Notes: a model not told the origin generated them from the letters alone. DNA of 64,000 nucleotides from Coturnix japonica (GCF_001577835.2 NC_029516.1:104274981-104338980); one strand, 5' to 3'; counted from the first letter of the stretch, positions 25,955 through 39,500 are shown. Made by a program: numbers and translations.

Positions 25955-28130
25955 GCACATCCAGGAAGTCTGGGTTTGCCAAAATCAGTGATGACATTGC
26001 TGGATGAACTCAAATATTTTCAGTCACACATTAAAGAAGGGAAGGAAATTTATTAATGAATTTCTTTCTTCCAGTGTTTTGACTTAGTCAGTATTAATTC
26101 AGTGCTTTGTAGCAGTTTGATTAAAAATGCCATGTACTGTTTGGATCAAATTCCTATCAAACACAGAGTGTTTTTCTTATGAAAAATACATCTGCAAAAT
26201 TCAAGTACTTTTCCATACTTCAGCTGTAGGAAACGTAGAAAGCCACACAGATCAAGTGTGTCAACTTGCCACACCTATACAACAACCACGTGTCTACTTC
26301 ATTGTTTTATTCTGAATCGAGACTGCATTTCTATCTCCAATTACTGTGTCTCACATCAGCAAATAGTCTTGGAGGACATGAAATAGGTTCCTTCGGGAAA
26401 GTGAATGGCAGATGCTCTCCTGGTGTGTACAACAGGTCCTTCAGCTGCTAATTTACATTTAATCCATAAAGCCAGAGTAAAGCTGTCTGGCATAACCTCC
26501 TCTGATATGCCAATGGTACTTTTGTCAGGTGCTCAGTGTCCACTGGGCCAGAAGGTTTGTCATTATGCAAAAGTATTTCTCCTGAGATTCCTATGTGTAA
26601 TTCTGCATTGTTTCCACCTGGCAAATGCAAAGCTCTCTGCCTTTCATAAGTCGCAGAAGTCTTATATCAAATAAACTCTCTCTCTTTGCCTCCATATGAA
26701 CATACATTAAACATTCTCATACACTCTGCTTTAAATTCAAATTAAACAGGCGATGTATGAGAAGTCGTAACTTACTGTTCACGAGTACAAGAATATTGTA
26801 CCCTTTTCTTCACGTCAGTCACAAATTTAAGGAAGAACATAACGAGGAATCCTTGCCCAATTTACTAAAATAAAAATAATTATTTCTTCCACTAAAAAAA
26901 AAATAAAAAATGTCTGCCTTCTCAGGTATAAGGCCTCATTTCAAGGGCTTTATTTTTAATGAAGAGAAACAGCTTCAAGGTTACCCTTGAAAAAACATGT
27001 AGTAGTTTATAATCATACTAGTCAGACAGCTTTATTAAGTGATTTTTCCCTTCACTGATTTCTAAGGCTTATTAAACTGTATGTGTGAGCAGCGCTGCAC
27101 ATACAAAAAACAATTTCATTCTAGACACAGAAAAAGAAGTAGGAATGCGTGCAATCATACAGACGTTTGTACTGACTCATGAACATATATACCTATACTC
27201 ACATGCACTGCCAAATACCCTGAAGCATCTGTACTTTGACATTCAGGTGTGCACACAGCTACGGAAGTATCTGTGTCTGTATCACTTTGCCCATCTATAT
27301 TTCTTTTTATGAATGATAAATAATTAGTGGTGTAGCTATAAAGCTTATGTATTTCTAGCCAATGACACCTTCAAGGTCCCTCTGCTGCCTACTGCTTGAC
27401 CTTGGTTTAAAAGCACACAGAATAGAAACCTTGAAACCAAGATCAGCAAGATTCATTCTGACAAAAAAACAGATACAGCACAATAGAGAAAAATACACAT
27501 TTAATTTTAATCTTCTTCTTCTTTTTCTTTCTTCTTTTTTTTCTTTTTTTTTTCTTTTTTTTCTTTTTTTTAATAACACTTTCCCTATTACCATCTCTTT
27601 AAAAAATGCTAAGGTACAGATTGTCCTTCACACAAGTAGCATACATTTTAATCCTTCGGTTACATTAGGCTTGGTTATCATTGTAACTACAGTAACTATA
27701 GCAGTCTATATTATTCAGACAAGGTAGTGTGAGAACACACACATTCATACCTGCAGAGATAACAAAACAACGGGTTATTGCCTTAGGACAAGTCTTCCTA
27801 TTGAAAGATTCCTGACATCATAAAGATAAGATGATCCTTTTATTTCATAATGTTTGAACTGAGTAAGTTATGGCGCTGCAATATAATCAGATGATACAGA
27901 CAATGGAGTGATTTGACCTTAAAGACAATGCTTTTGTCCCATGTTACTTTAAAATATAATATAAAAATATAATAAAATAAAGGACTGGTAGTATATTTGG
28001 ATGAACAGAGGGGACACACTAAAAGAGGAAAAAATAGTACCTATGATGGTCTCTGTGAAAACAGTACAAGAAGACAGCGTACATATCCCAAGTCTGTACT
28101 TCATTACAATATGAAGAGATGGTTTGTGAA
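25955..28130. other. Intergenic or intronic DNA with no recognised gene
   Basis: AT-rich DNA containing the long pyrimidine tract at 27512-27571. The open frame across that tract is a low-complexity artefact. Confidence 0.55.
27512..27571. repeat. Polypyrimidine (T/C) tract
   Basis: About 60 bases of T with scattered single C residues on the plus strand. Such mirror-like homopurine/homopyrimidine DNA can form triplex structures. Confidence 0.8.
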
Positions 28131-28132
28131 GA

Positions 28133-28268
28133 CCATAGAATCATAGAATTGTTGAAAGGGACCTTTAAAGGCCGTCTCGTCCAATCTCCTTGCAATGAAC
28201 GTGGCCACATACAGCAAGATGAGGGTGCACAGAGCCCCATCCGGCCTGACCTTGACTGTCTGCGGGGG
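28133..28268 (-). mobile_element. CR1 LINE 3' end fragment
   Basis: The plus strand starts with the reversed tail (catagaatcatagaattg), followed by GAAAGGGACCTTTAAAGG and the GTCCAATCTCCTTGCAATGA block, then CCCCATCCGGCCTGACCTTG. Homology fades near 28268. Diverged and about 135 bp long. Confidence 0.88.
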
Positions 28269-28269
28269 T

Positions 28270-29650
28270 GGGGCATAAACATAAACAGGAAGATCCTCAA
28301 AGCATTTCTAATGACTTGAGTAATTAACAAATCTTAATGCAAGCATGCAATTTCTGGAGACACATGAAAATTAAGTGCATTCCTCAAATGGTTGAAGACT
28401 CATTAATAATAACAGCCGTTGATCCTACAAAGTAAAGATGATGACAAAGTTTAAAATGGCATGGAGTGGATCACTCTGACAGCTGAACTTGGTTTTCTAT
28501 CTTGATGCAAGAGATTCCTGCAGTAGGAGAAGCTATTCTTTCCTTTTGCATAGGTAAGCATTACAGAGTCTGTTAATTCATGACAACCTATCTCAGTTTG
28601 TGGACACAAACAGTTTCCAGTGCACATGCACAGCCTTTTAGAAATTTCATGCATGTAGACGGTTAAAGAATTTCTGAACTTTATCCCTTCTGTGAATTAC
28701 ATAGGGACAGCAAATACAGGCTTCCAGATGTTTTGTACTGTCTGATGTTTTGTACTCCCTTCCTGTATTTACAGGCTTTGCAACATCACGGTTGGCCTCC
28801 CAGCTGAGCACAGAACACCTTTCTATTTTTGCCTTTTTATAGGAAAACAGTAGCTTTAATACTCTATTTTCTTAGGGATCACTATCCTCATGCATAGCCA
28901 CTGAGCATCATATTTCATACCTATTTTTCATCTTTATTTCCATTCCTACACACATCCACAACATAAATTACACCTATTTCTGAAGCTCAAACAAGTCTGA
29001 TTGGAAATTAAGCAAAATTTAGGGGGAAAAAGAGGGCTAACTTACTCTAGAAATATGGTTACTTCTGGCAGAATAGAGAGCTTGCCTGCTATACTATTAT
29101 ACATTGCTTTTTTAAAGATACATTTTCTTCGTTGTAAATTTAAAACTTTTGTAGACAAAAATACAGTAGAAAATAGAGATCTTTAAGCACAAAATGTCTG
29201 ATAATAACTGGAGCAGTGAGAAGAGAAACAAGATGGATAAGAGAATAAAGACAGTGAAGGAAAGGCATAGGCTCCTGGAAGTCTGCACGAGTGTGCTATT
29301 GAGTCTGAAGCATAAGCTGTCTTTAATGTAATTTTATCCATTACAACCAAATACAAAGGTGAAAGCAAGCAGAGATGGAAGACATTTCTATGAATTATTA
29401 GTCTTACTATTTCTCACTTCCATTTCTTTTGATTCTTAAACACTTCAGATGTAATTAACTTTTCATTAAGATAATTTTGTCTTTAAAACTGTAAATGCCC
29501 TACAGTGTGTTCTTGAAGGCAAAATAAGCTTGTAACATGAGGTATGATTAAGAGGAGCCTGAGGTCTTTTCATCAGAGCAGCCTAAGAAACAGTGCATTG
29601 CAGACTTCAGCTATGATAGTGCAGTTAAAGTCAACAGCTTACAGGAAAAG
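28270..29650. other. Intergenic or intronic DNA with no recognised gene
   Basis: AT-rich sequence without domain-bearing ORFs or named repeats. Confidence 0.5.
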
Positions 29651-29652
29651 AA

Positions 29653-30325
29653 TAATCACATCCACAACCTTTCTGGGAAGCCTGTTCCAGTGTCTCACCA
29701 CCTTCACATTAAAGAATTTCTTCCTAATATCTAGTCTAAATCTACCCTCTTCCAGTTTAAAACTATTTCCCCTCATCATGTCACTACCTGCCCTTATGAA
29801 AAGTTCCTCCCCAGCCTTCCTGTCAGCTTCCTTCAGGTACTGGAAGGCCACTGTAAGATCCCTCCAGAGCCTTCTTTAGTCTCCATGCCCTTCTTGTGTT
29901 GGGGACACCAGAACTGAATGCAGTACTCCAGTTGGGGTCTCAACCTGCTAGTCACACTTCTCTTGATGCAACCCAGGATATGGTTGGCTTCCTGGGTTCT
30001 AAGTGGACATTGCTGGTTCACGTTGAATCTTTCATCAATAGACACCCCCAAATCCTCAGAGCTGCTCTTGAGCCATTTTCTGCTCAACCATTTTCTGCTT
30101 GGGATTGCCCCAACCCAGATGCACTTGTCCTCATTGAACTTCAAGAGGTTCGCATGGACCCACCTCTGAAGCCTGTCCAGGTCCCTCTGCATAGCATCCC
30201 TTCACTCTAGCATTCCAACTGTACCACTCAGCTTGGTGTCATCGGCAAATTTGCTGAGGGTGCACTTGATCTCACTGTCCATGTCACCTACAAAAATGCT
30301 AAATAACACCAGACCTGTGGACTTG
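29653..30325 (-). mobile_element. Decayed CR1 LINE, RT C-terminal region without tail
   Basis: Antisense CR1 coding DNA of about 670 bp. On the minus strand, pieces such as RHWNRLPRKVVD, MAFQYLKEADRKAG and LEYCIQFWCPQHKKG match the CR1 ORF2 C-terminus, and the plus strand near 30230-30260 encodes the reverse of the FADD region (AGCTTGGTGTCATCGGCAAA). Several frame breaks and a local duplication of a CCATTTTCTGCT unit (30071-30100) show age. The 3' UTR and tail are missing. Confidence 0.92.
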
Positions 30326-30769
30326 GCAAAAACCTTTTTCATATTTCAGCTGTAGACTGCTTCTATAATCTGCTAAATCATACAGAGAAATTTCCCCTTG
30401 GGAGCTGCTTATGTTGTTTTAGAAGAACTATTCATGAGTGGGCAGGTGTTAACTTCTGTTCTTTTGAAGTGGTGTATCTCAAGGAATCTGTTTCAGCTTT
30501 GAATTAACCTAGAGTTCTTGCAGGTAAGTGCAGCGTACTGACAACTGTATAAATTAAGGAGCCTATAAAGAAAAACTTTCTCCATACTCCAAAATGTGAA
30601 CTGGTCACATAGGAATAAGAAATGAAATTCAAAATACTGAAATAAATAAACTCCATCTTACTAGATTTCTGTATCAATGTAGAACATAGAAAAACATTCT
30701 TAAAAGTCATGATTTGAGAGGAAAAAAGTATATAGCATATACATCTCTGATTTTCTGAGTTACAGCTGA

Positions 30770-30779
30770 NNNNNNNNNN
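30770..30779. other. Assembly gap (10 N)
   Basis: Ten N bases directly in the sequence. The fixed small size suggests a placeholder and not a measured length. Confidence 0.99.
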
Positions 30780-32377
30780 TTATTGATATCTTCTGGATCA
30801 CAGTTTGGTATCAGGTTGCTTTTCTCTTTTAAATGAAGAACTACGTTAAGTCTCACATGTCATTTGAACGAAATAAGACCATAGCTTTGGCCCAGTTCCA
30901 GATCTTAAGCCAGAACTTGAATTTTTGATTTATGATTTTATGACTTTTGCAATAATTAACATATTCAAACTACAGTTTAGACATTAATTACTGTTGACTT
31001 TGTGTCCAAAAGAATACAATTTATGTAACAGTAGAAAATAAGTAAAGTCCTACTGAATTAAGTCATCGAGTAAGTTAGACTTCTAATATTAGGGAATTTT
31101 GAAGAAATGAACAACTAGAATTCATACTTGTCAGCAAGTATGTAGATGCAGTCTTTGCTACACCTCTTTAGTGACAGTGGAACAGTGATGAAACTGCTAT
31201 ACCAGCTGAGTTGGAAATTACAAGTAAACTATGAGGCCTGGTTTGCAGAGGTTTTTCTGCTGGTCCTTGCCAGGCATCTTCTGGGACACATAAGTTGTTC
31301 TATGGAGCTCCTGCTCTGCTTGAGAGCTTAATCAGTTGTATCTCCAATAAGCCCAGAAGAGCTTCATTACACTGTAAGACACATCCCTGGATAACTCCAG
31401 CCATGAAACACTACCAATTCGGTTGCCAAAGCAACTATATATAATAATGGCCTGAGACAGGGCCAACATACAGAGCTTCAGGGACCTCAGGTAACAGACT
31501 GTTTTGCGTGTGCTTACCTTCAACCAGATAACTGAGGGACTTGACACATGAGAATCTGTAGTTAATGGTACCATTACATTTGTTCTATATTTGTACAATA
31601 ATCGTAAGTCACTGTGGGCAATCCATTTTCAGGAGATGACTGCCTTGCTCCATGAACTGAAATCTCTATTCCTTCAGCCTTGTGACTCATACCGCACCTT
31701 TAGTCATATTTTAGCCTTCAGAACTGCGCTGTCACATCTTATTGCTTAATGCATGTTCTCACAGCATCACACCACCAGACAAACCTCAGTGATTTTGTTA
31801 AGAAAAGAACGTTCATGTGCCTGATTTTAAAAAAGAATTCCCCTTAAATATGTTTAATATCATTGCTCCCCTTTAATATGAATGTTCCATTCATGCCCTT
31901 AACATGATTGTGACAAGAACAATCAGATCTGCATATGTAAGGGTAAAACATGGTATTTGCCACATGTAAACATCTGTTTTCTGAGTTTTCATCTGGCTGG
32001 ATTTAATAGATTCTTTTTTTTTCCCAAATCAATTGCACTATGAAAAACAACAGATTTGGGGATCTTTCAGGAACGCCTTTATTCCCTTGAAGTTCAAGAC
32101 AAATTACCTACCTTCTATGTACTTTGTACAGATTCTAGTGACATAACAGTAACTGTGAAAAGGGAAAGTAGCTCTGAAATGCAGTTGGCATTTCAGACAT
32201 ACCAAAGTTGATTCCGTGGCTTTACCAACCATATGGCTCTTCAAAGCCCTATTCTATGGCAAACAAACTCTCTCCTGTGCTCTTTCAAAAAGGTGAAGCT
32301 ATTGAGAAATATGAGACTCCACCAGTAAAACATCACATTACTAAAAAGAAAATAGGAATCAACTTTATGTAACTGTT

Positions 32378-32382
<5 letters not shown>

Positions 32383-32411
<29 letters not shown>
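32383..32411. repeat. (TA)n microsatellite
   Basis: About 14 uninterrupted TA units, a cruciform-prone and usually polymorphic locus. Confidence 0.95.
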
Positions 32412-32414
<3 letters not shown>

Positions 32415-33043
32415 AATTTTTCACCATTTGGTAGGTCACTCAGGGAGTGACCACCTCATCTACAGAGCATTAGGGAGCCACACCTCTAACACAAATGGAT
32501 ATAAGAGGTGCCTAAATCTAGTCCAAAGGAACATATCTTCTACTGAGATCTTAGACAACAGTATTGTAACTACTTTAAGATATGAACACTGTTGTTATTG
32601 CTGCTATGGCTGCAAGTGTATTGATCATAATAACAGTATAATTCCAATTACAGTAATAGTAAGAATGTATAGCAACAGTAGTAGTTGCTTTATCTGTTTA
32701 AAGACCTTATATTCCAAATATGATGACATTTATTTTTCTACTGTAGAAGAATAGATTGCCTTAACTGTAAGCCAAGATTTTTTCCTAATGGCCCTTCTAG
32801 TAAAACACTTCAATCTATTTCTTAAGAAGATGATGGCAGGTTTTTTAACTTTTGGCAATGGGATGGGAGCACTTACAAGTTCACAAGTAGATCATTTTTC
32901 TGAATTTTAGTTTCCATTTTTAAATACCTAGAATTCACTATAAACATTTCAAACATAATTATCTGTTTAGAAAGAGTACACCATATACATTCTCGAATGA
33001 AAATGGAATGTATTACAGTTTTTTAACTGAAAAATGTCAGAAT

Positions 33044-33044
33044 A

Positions 33045-33104
<60 letters not shown>
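33044..33104. repeat. Compound (TA)n(TG)n microsatellite
   Basis: About ten TA units pass directly into about twenty TG units. The TG half has Z-DNA potential. Expected to be length-polymorphic. Confidence 0.95.
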
Positions 33105-33106
<2 letters not shown>

Positions 33107-36042
33107 AAATAAATAGTAAACAGCTCTGGGCAGGGGAAAAAGAGCAACATAATATAATGTATTCATTCCAGGAATGTTGCTTTTTTCTCAGATAAGCAAT
33201 TCTTATACTTCAGGTTGATCATTTTATGCATCATATTTCACTACATGAAATACGGAGAGATTTTAAACTGTATGTCATATTCTAAAAAGCAACAGAGGAT
33301 ACTATTAAGCCAAAGAGCCATTCAGACCTTCAATAATAAAGGAGAAATACAGACTCAGTAAAAAGTTTAAAGTGAGTAGACTTGGCCTTCTGCCATTTAA
33401 AATATTTAGTTTTATGCATTTCCTAATGGAGAATAAGAACATCTGTTGTATTGGTTTAGTATCAGACTGTGCTGGTGGGCCTGTGACAAGACCAGTAATC
33501 TGGGAGAAATAATCTGGGTGACACCATTCTAGTAGGTGGCCATTGCATTCCAGCCTTTTGAAGGGCACTGTAGTATCAAGTACTCTCTACTTGTCCATGT
33601 ACTGTCAGGGAAGATAACATTTTGGTCAAGGTTTACCTCAAGTGTAATTACACTTTCTGATTTCTGAACTTACTCATAAGGATTTCCAATAAGAAACTCT
33701 CTTCTTGAGAGTTTATGTCAGTGAAGACCTCACTGAGGCAATAATTTTTACCACATTCTGGTTAGAGTTAATAAGAAGGTTGAGTGGGACACTAGCAAGC
33801 ACACAGTTCTCTCTTCAACTGCAGCCAAGAAAAAGCATAATTAAATCTATCTGTAGTACTTCTTGTTGTCTTAGTTTCTCACCACAATTATCAGGAATGA
33901 AACCCCGACAAGCCCTTGTGGAAGTGAGCTGTGGTGTGGAAGGCTCAAATTGCATTGCTGCTCCTTGTGTTGCCAAGCAGAAGCAACTCTCAGTTACATC
34001 TTGTTTCAGTCCTGTCCCCTGTAAATCCAAATGAGGCTGCTCTGAGGAAAATGGTGATGGAGACAAAGATGGCTTCCTGGTAATGCAGACAATAGTCTCT
34101 TAGCTGAAACCCCAGTTCTGGTCATCAGAATGGAAACCAGATAGTGGGAAGACACTGAGGCTTCTCTTCTAGCATAGGCTACAGCACAGTAACATATGCC
34201 TAAAGCCAACTATGATAACCTTCTTGGTAGCCCTCCAATTAATCACAGAATTTACAAATACCTTTCTTAGCTTTATTCTGCTTGCATTTTCTCTTTTCCT
34301 GTTTCTTTAATGGACTGCCTAGACAGGGCAAGCAAGTAACAAGACAAATACTTTCAGAGTTGAGAAAGAAACAAGTTCACAGTGCAGAAATTGCATGTCC
34401 TCTACTGCTGCAGTCTGAATTTTAATTTGGGAACTCTTAAATTAAAACATGTCACCATTCATCTTACCTACCGTATATGTTTAAATTACCATTTTCATTT
34501 GAATCTGAACTTAATTTTTAAGTGCCTCTCTTCAATGCTCTCACTTGTTGTGCTTTTGTTTGCACCATAGACAATTTCAGTGTTCCCAGACCGGATTCCT
34601 TTCATCTCAAGCCAAGCCTAAGAATATGGTGTGGGAGCACACCCATAGTACTCCAACCACCAGTGGGCATTAGTGGGCTAACAACAGTGTGAAGGAAACA
34701 TGCCCTACACTCACAGAGGGTGAGTTTCCAGTCTAGAGCTCTGATGGTTTCAACTTGATGGATCAACTCTTATTAACCCATTTGACTTGCTATGTGACTG
34801 GAAGCAGACGTATTAATTGTGAATTTAAAGCTCAGACAGAATAAACGGTTCTTATTCATGCTGTAACAGTGTTGTTGTGCTGTTTAGGTGTACATATGTA
34901 GAGTGAATATATATGCCACCTCAGGCTGGAGCTGCTTCTGTCAGAGACAGGCTGCTGTGAGATAAAAATCCTAAAATAAGCAAGAAAGGCAGAATTCCTG
35001 CATGGGACATTCATTCAAGGCTGCCCTGTAGTAAATTACAACCGAAGAGATTATTAGGTTTGCTGCAATTGCCTTAAGGAGAAACACTCACAACATTGCA
35101 GAGACTAGGACAAGAATAGTAGAGTGTCAAATGCTGACATTAGTTTCTCTGACCACTAATGGCAAGGCTAGAATTCGGAGACTCCTGTGTGAGATCTGAG
35201 CTAATTCTGGGCTGCCTATTCTTCTATCTTGGGCCAAAAGGATGGAAAGAAATGTACAGGAGTAACTACAGATAAATCAACTTCCTCTGATAATGGTTAT
35301 CAGGGTAAAAGGCAAACATTTTATTTACAGACTCCCTGAGAAGATCATCCTGCTTGCCTTGAGCCATCAAAGAAGATATCATCCAGACTGTCTTCACATC
35401 CACAAGATATGTGAGTGCTCAGCACCTTTCAGAAGTCCAGAAGGGATCACACAACCTGCAGTGGCCTTCTGGTGATTAAATAAAAGTATGTAAAGTAGCT
35501 CAAAAATCCTCTCCAAAATCTACTTTCATAGTAGAGTAATTCTACTCAGTACTGGAAATAAGTTTTATTACTTCATCTCAAGTTCATTAGGGTGCTAATT
35601 AATAAATAAAACACAGCTCATTAAACAAAGACATAGCCAATGTTATTTCATTCAGTTTCACCTTGGAAAAAAATATCAAAGACCTTGGAAGTATGGGAAA
35701 ATGCAGAAAGTGAGAACTAATGAAAATCATTCAGGTTTATTGTTTCACTGCATATCCTTCCTAACAGGAAATAGCATACCCAGAGCAAGTCTTCTAGCAG
35801 CAGTGTTAATTAAAGAAGAAGTTAAGTGTTTGCTTAGTTTCAGACAGACCTCCAGATCAGGGGTCTAAAGAGTTATTTACTAAATGGAAATTTTATTCTT
35901 TCTGTTCCACACACCAGCAAATCAGGTAAGAAGAAAACACTCACTTTAAGCACGTGCTTACATTCTTTGATGGATCAGGACTGTGATAGGGGTTCTTGAT
36001 CTTCAGCAGAGAAATACTGCATAAGGGAATAATAAGTAATAA

Positions 36043-36094
36043 GGGTTGAGGGAATTGGGCTTGTTTAGCTTGGAGAAGGCTCTGGGGAGACCTG
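36043..36094 (+). mobile_element. Internal CR1 sliver at the edge of the MROH island
   Basis: About 50 bp reading AGGGAATTGGGCTTGTTTAG then CTTGGAGAAGGCTCTGGGG, which matches the part of CR1 ORF2 encoding [10 protein letters not shown]. Homology stops abruptly on both sides, so neither CR1 end is present. It lies between AT-rich DNA on the left and the GC-rich MROH block on the right. Confidence 0.75.
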
Positions 36095-36427
36095 GCACTG
36101 GCCAGAACCGCAGCAACCAGTCCGAAAGTAGGAAGCAGTCTGTGGCTTCCTCCGCCAGGGAAACACCGAGACAACGGAGTGGCCCTCCAACTACAGGCAG
36201 CTCTGGTGAGAAAGGCTGGCCAGGAGTGAGCTGTGTCAGGGCACCAGATGCTGTGCCCCACCCTTGAAGGAGGCCTCGGGTGGGTCAGCTGCTTAGAGAA
36301 AGGCCAAGGATGAAGGAGGCACAGAGAAATGAGAGGAAGGCAGGCAAGAACAGAATGCATCATCTGACATGGAGAAAGATGGGCGCTGCAGGGCTCATTC
36401 TTTGTCTGCAAATGCAAGGCAGGTTAC

Positions 36428-36563
36428 CTGCAGGTACTGAGCTGCTTGCTGTGACTTCCTGATCTTCTGCATCATCTCCGCTGAAGGGTGGGTCACAATG
36501 TTCTTGCAGCACAGAGCCAGCATGTCACACATGTCCTTGCTTCCTAAAGAGGGCTTCAGCTTG
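36428..36563 (-). CDS. MROH-like exon 18 (last one seen)
   Basis: KLKPSLGSKDMCDMLALCC, then KNIVTHPSAEMMQKIRKS and QQAAQYLQ. The acceptor has a long pyrimidine tract and CTGTCAG, entering with one base left to complete a codon (phase 2). Exon 17 ends in phase 0, so one linker exon is missing between them. Donor CAG/GTAACC at 36427. I could not find a following exon before the island ends at about 36.1 kb. Confidence 0.82.
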
Positions 36564-39500
36564 CTGACAGGAGGAAAAAAGGAAGAGAAAGCAGAAAGGG
36601 CCTTTACCAGTGCTCTCCAGGCTGGTTCAGACAACATCTGAGTTTCTCCTAATGGACAGCTGCAAAGCCAACACCCCCAGCCCGTGCTGCTGAGCTCTGT
36701 CTTTAGTTTCAGCAGCACCCGCCTTCTCCCTGGCAGCAGTGAACCACCTCCAGCTCTGAGAGGGAGGAGACTCCAGGTCTCCCTTCTCTTCCCTGCCAGG
36801 TGACAGGAGCACCAGGGCCTTTTTCCCTGCCCAGAACCTCAGCTTTGCTGGGCACAACAGCACAGCCAACTCTCCTGTAGATGTGGCTCCTCAACTCCTG
36901 CCTGATCCAGGCCTTCAGGTGGTACCCAAAAGGGGAACCATCATCCTGCCTGGCAACCCCAGAGGTTACTTCAGGGACAGAGAACCACCTTGAGGGGCAC
37001 TGGGGAGACAGGGGTACCCAAGCAATACTTCTTCAGCAAGTCCTGCAAGTACCAGAGAGACACTGTCAAAGTGTGCAAGGAGCACATGAGAGCTCTTCTG
37101 TCCAGCCCAGAGACAGACACAGCTGCCACACACCAACCCCATCACTCCCACATTTCCTACGGAAGCAATGCAGGATGCAGCAGCTCCACAGCTGGTGGAC
37201 CTAGACTGCTGCCCAGCCTCTGCCTGCCAGCACCCAAGGTCCCCACCAGCTGGAGTCATGTGGCTGAGGGAGACCTGTATGCCTCCAGGGAAGCGAGGCT
37301 TGTGCTACAGCCCAGTACTCTGCTGCAGACAGCCCTGGCTCTAGGCACTCACCATCAGGATCTCCAGCAGCTTGCCCTTCAAGGAGGGGTTAAAACAGGC
37401 AGAGTCACCCACAGCATGGAAGGCAGAGCTGAAGTCGGTGATGCTCTGCACCAGCGCGAGCTTGTTCTGCAAGTCCTGAGGCCCAAGAGAAAAGAACATC
37501 CTTTGAATAGTGGGAAGGGCCAAGGGCTACAAGGGGAAAACGTGGGGGCAACACTAAGGGAAGGACTTGGATCTTCATCTGGACACAGACCGTTCCCTGA
37601 GGGACCTTCTGAAAGAGAAGGCCCATCTCAGCATCCCCCTTCATGGAGGGACTGCAGTGGATTCTCTGACACCCTGGCAAACTTTGAGCTCTCACCTGGC
37701 AGCTGCAGCTGTAAAGCAGCAGGATGCTGCCCACAATGTCTCCCTCCAGGTGGGTGAGCAGTTGTTCCTTGGAGGCTCGCAGTGCTAAGCTGCCATGGGC
37801 AAGGATGAGAGCACTGCGTGTGGCATGAGCTCTCGTGCTGCCCAGCTCCATCTGCATGGGGAGAAATGCCTTGAGATACTCACTCAATAGCCTCCAGTGC
37901 CACACGATGCACCTGGGCTCCCTAGGCAGGAGCTGCTGTGAAAATAAGGCAGAAGAAAGCCAAGGTGGAAACCCATAATGCTTTACCTTCTTCAGTATGG
38001 AAATCTTCGCATTCTGGCCTTTGCACAGCTTGGACGCAAACATGTTGAGTGTGTCCAGGACTGTGTGGAAGTTGCTCTCAGCAGCATGGCTGAGAAGAGA
38101 GATCATTCCCTGCACAAAAGAACAAGGGGTAGTTGGTGCAGGCCTGAACCTACTGGCACGGCCAGCCATAGTGGCCAGGCTGCTCTTCGCCTGAGGGAAG
38201 AGGCAGCAGTGAGGAGACTGAAAGGCCCAGAGCAGGGCCAGGAGAAGCCCTGTATGCCAGCAAGGGACCAGGGACATTCATAGAAGCTGGTTGGGATGGC
38301 TCCTCTGCGTTTGCTTCCTCCAGGTGTTGCAGCAGCTTCTCTTGGACATGGAGGACTTCCTTACAAGCTCCCAGCACTGTCCCCAGAGCCTTGTACAGGA
38401 AAGACTGCATGGGAAGGGAAGAGAAGGGATGGGAGGGAAGAAGCTGAGATGTGGCAGCAGCCTGACCTACTGGGAGAGGGCCAGGTGGGAAGGACCCACA
38501 CTCCCTGGGAGTCACTGAGAGCAGCTGCAGGGCTAAGCTTTAGCCAGCCCCTGGGGAGACTGCATGGAAAGGCTCTCTGGGGGGCACGGGCTGGGGAAGC
38601 AGTGTGAGCAGCCCACGTGGGCAGAGCACCAGCCACAGCCCCAGTTGGGTACCTGCAGCTGCCCCGCTGGGTAGAGCCAGGGGGAACCCACCTTTTCTCC
38701 AGAGCTGCTGGGAGAGCTGCTCAGCCATCGGCTCAGCTCACAGCTCAGGGCCTCGGTCCAGGCCTCATCCTCCATGGTCTCCAACGATGCCCTCAGGAAC
38801 TGTTGGAGAACAGGAGAAGCCAATGTTCCCTTGCTCTTTGCCTCTTCCCACATTCCCAAGTCCCCACAACCTTCTGGGTACAGGTGACTGGAAGAATGGG
38901 AGCAGGGCTCCTTGAGGCAGGCAAGCACCATGCTTCCCAGCAATGCTGTACCTTCAGCAGACGGTTCTCCCATTCTGCAGAGTCCGGAACACTCTCATCT
39001 TTCCCTGCACAGCAACAGGAAGCAAAAGATGCTTGCTTGGGATCAAGCCACAAAAGAAGAGCTGCTGCAAACCATGCTTGGCCTGGGCACTCAGCACTGC
39101 CAAGCTGGGACCTGCACCCCTTCCACAATGACCTGTCCCTCCCTACAAACACTGTCCCTGCAGGAACACAGAACTAACTGCTCCAAGACTGCTGTTTGGG
39201 GGAACATGAAGGGCCCATCTGTGTCCTGGAATGGGCAGATCCCCAGGGACAAAAATCCCCAGGCCTCAATGCTGTCTCCCTGGAATGGGAACAGCAGCAG
39301 AGCAAGCACTGGGCTGTAGGCAATGCTTTCCCTCTGCAACACTGAAGAGCTGCATTTTCACTCCTCCCCCTTCCCTGCCTCCGCCTCTCCCTCCCCACCA
39401 GCACTTTACCTTCAAGGCACTGCAGCAGCAGGGGGATCTCAGCAGCCCACATGGCCCCCACAGCTCTGTGGAGGTTTTGCATGAGCAGCAAGGCAGCAGC

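Larger units (their letters stand above)
30326..36042. other. AT-rich DNA without recognised genes
   Basis: Contains the assembly gap, two long TA/TG microsatellites and low-complexity sequence. No ORF resembles a known protein, and no CR1 3' end is present. Confidence 0.55.

Noticed and set aside
27362-27727. 121-codon plus-strand frame
   Set aside because: It spans the T/C tract, and the Phe/Leu/Ser run is low-complexity translation.
32383-33104. CRISPR-like or satellite array
   Set aside because: These are simple TA and TG dinucleotide microsatellites with no spacers and no longer repeat unit.
35941-36417. 158-codon minus-strand frame as the MROH C-terminus
   Set aside because: It overlaps a CR1 sliver, lacks MROH C-terminal motifs and is rich in Pro, Ser and His as expected for translated non-coding DNA.
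36966-37075. Extra MROH exon beginning DLLKKYCLGTPVSP
   Set aside because: It has an acceptor-like start, but the frame closes quickly and no family motif follows.
36990-37757. 255-codon open frame on the plus strand
   Set aside because: It is antisense to MROH-like exons 16 and 17 and their introns. The minus strand carries the family motifs and splice sites, so this is a shadow frame in GC-rich DNA.
37405-38277. 290-codon continuous minus-strand frame as a single exon
   Set aside because: It reads through exons 15-17 and their introns. Good donors and acceptors inside it, and the family exon pattern, show that only parts are coding.
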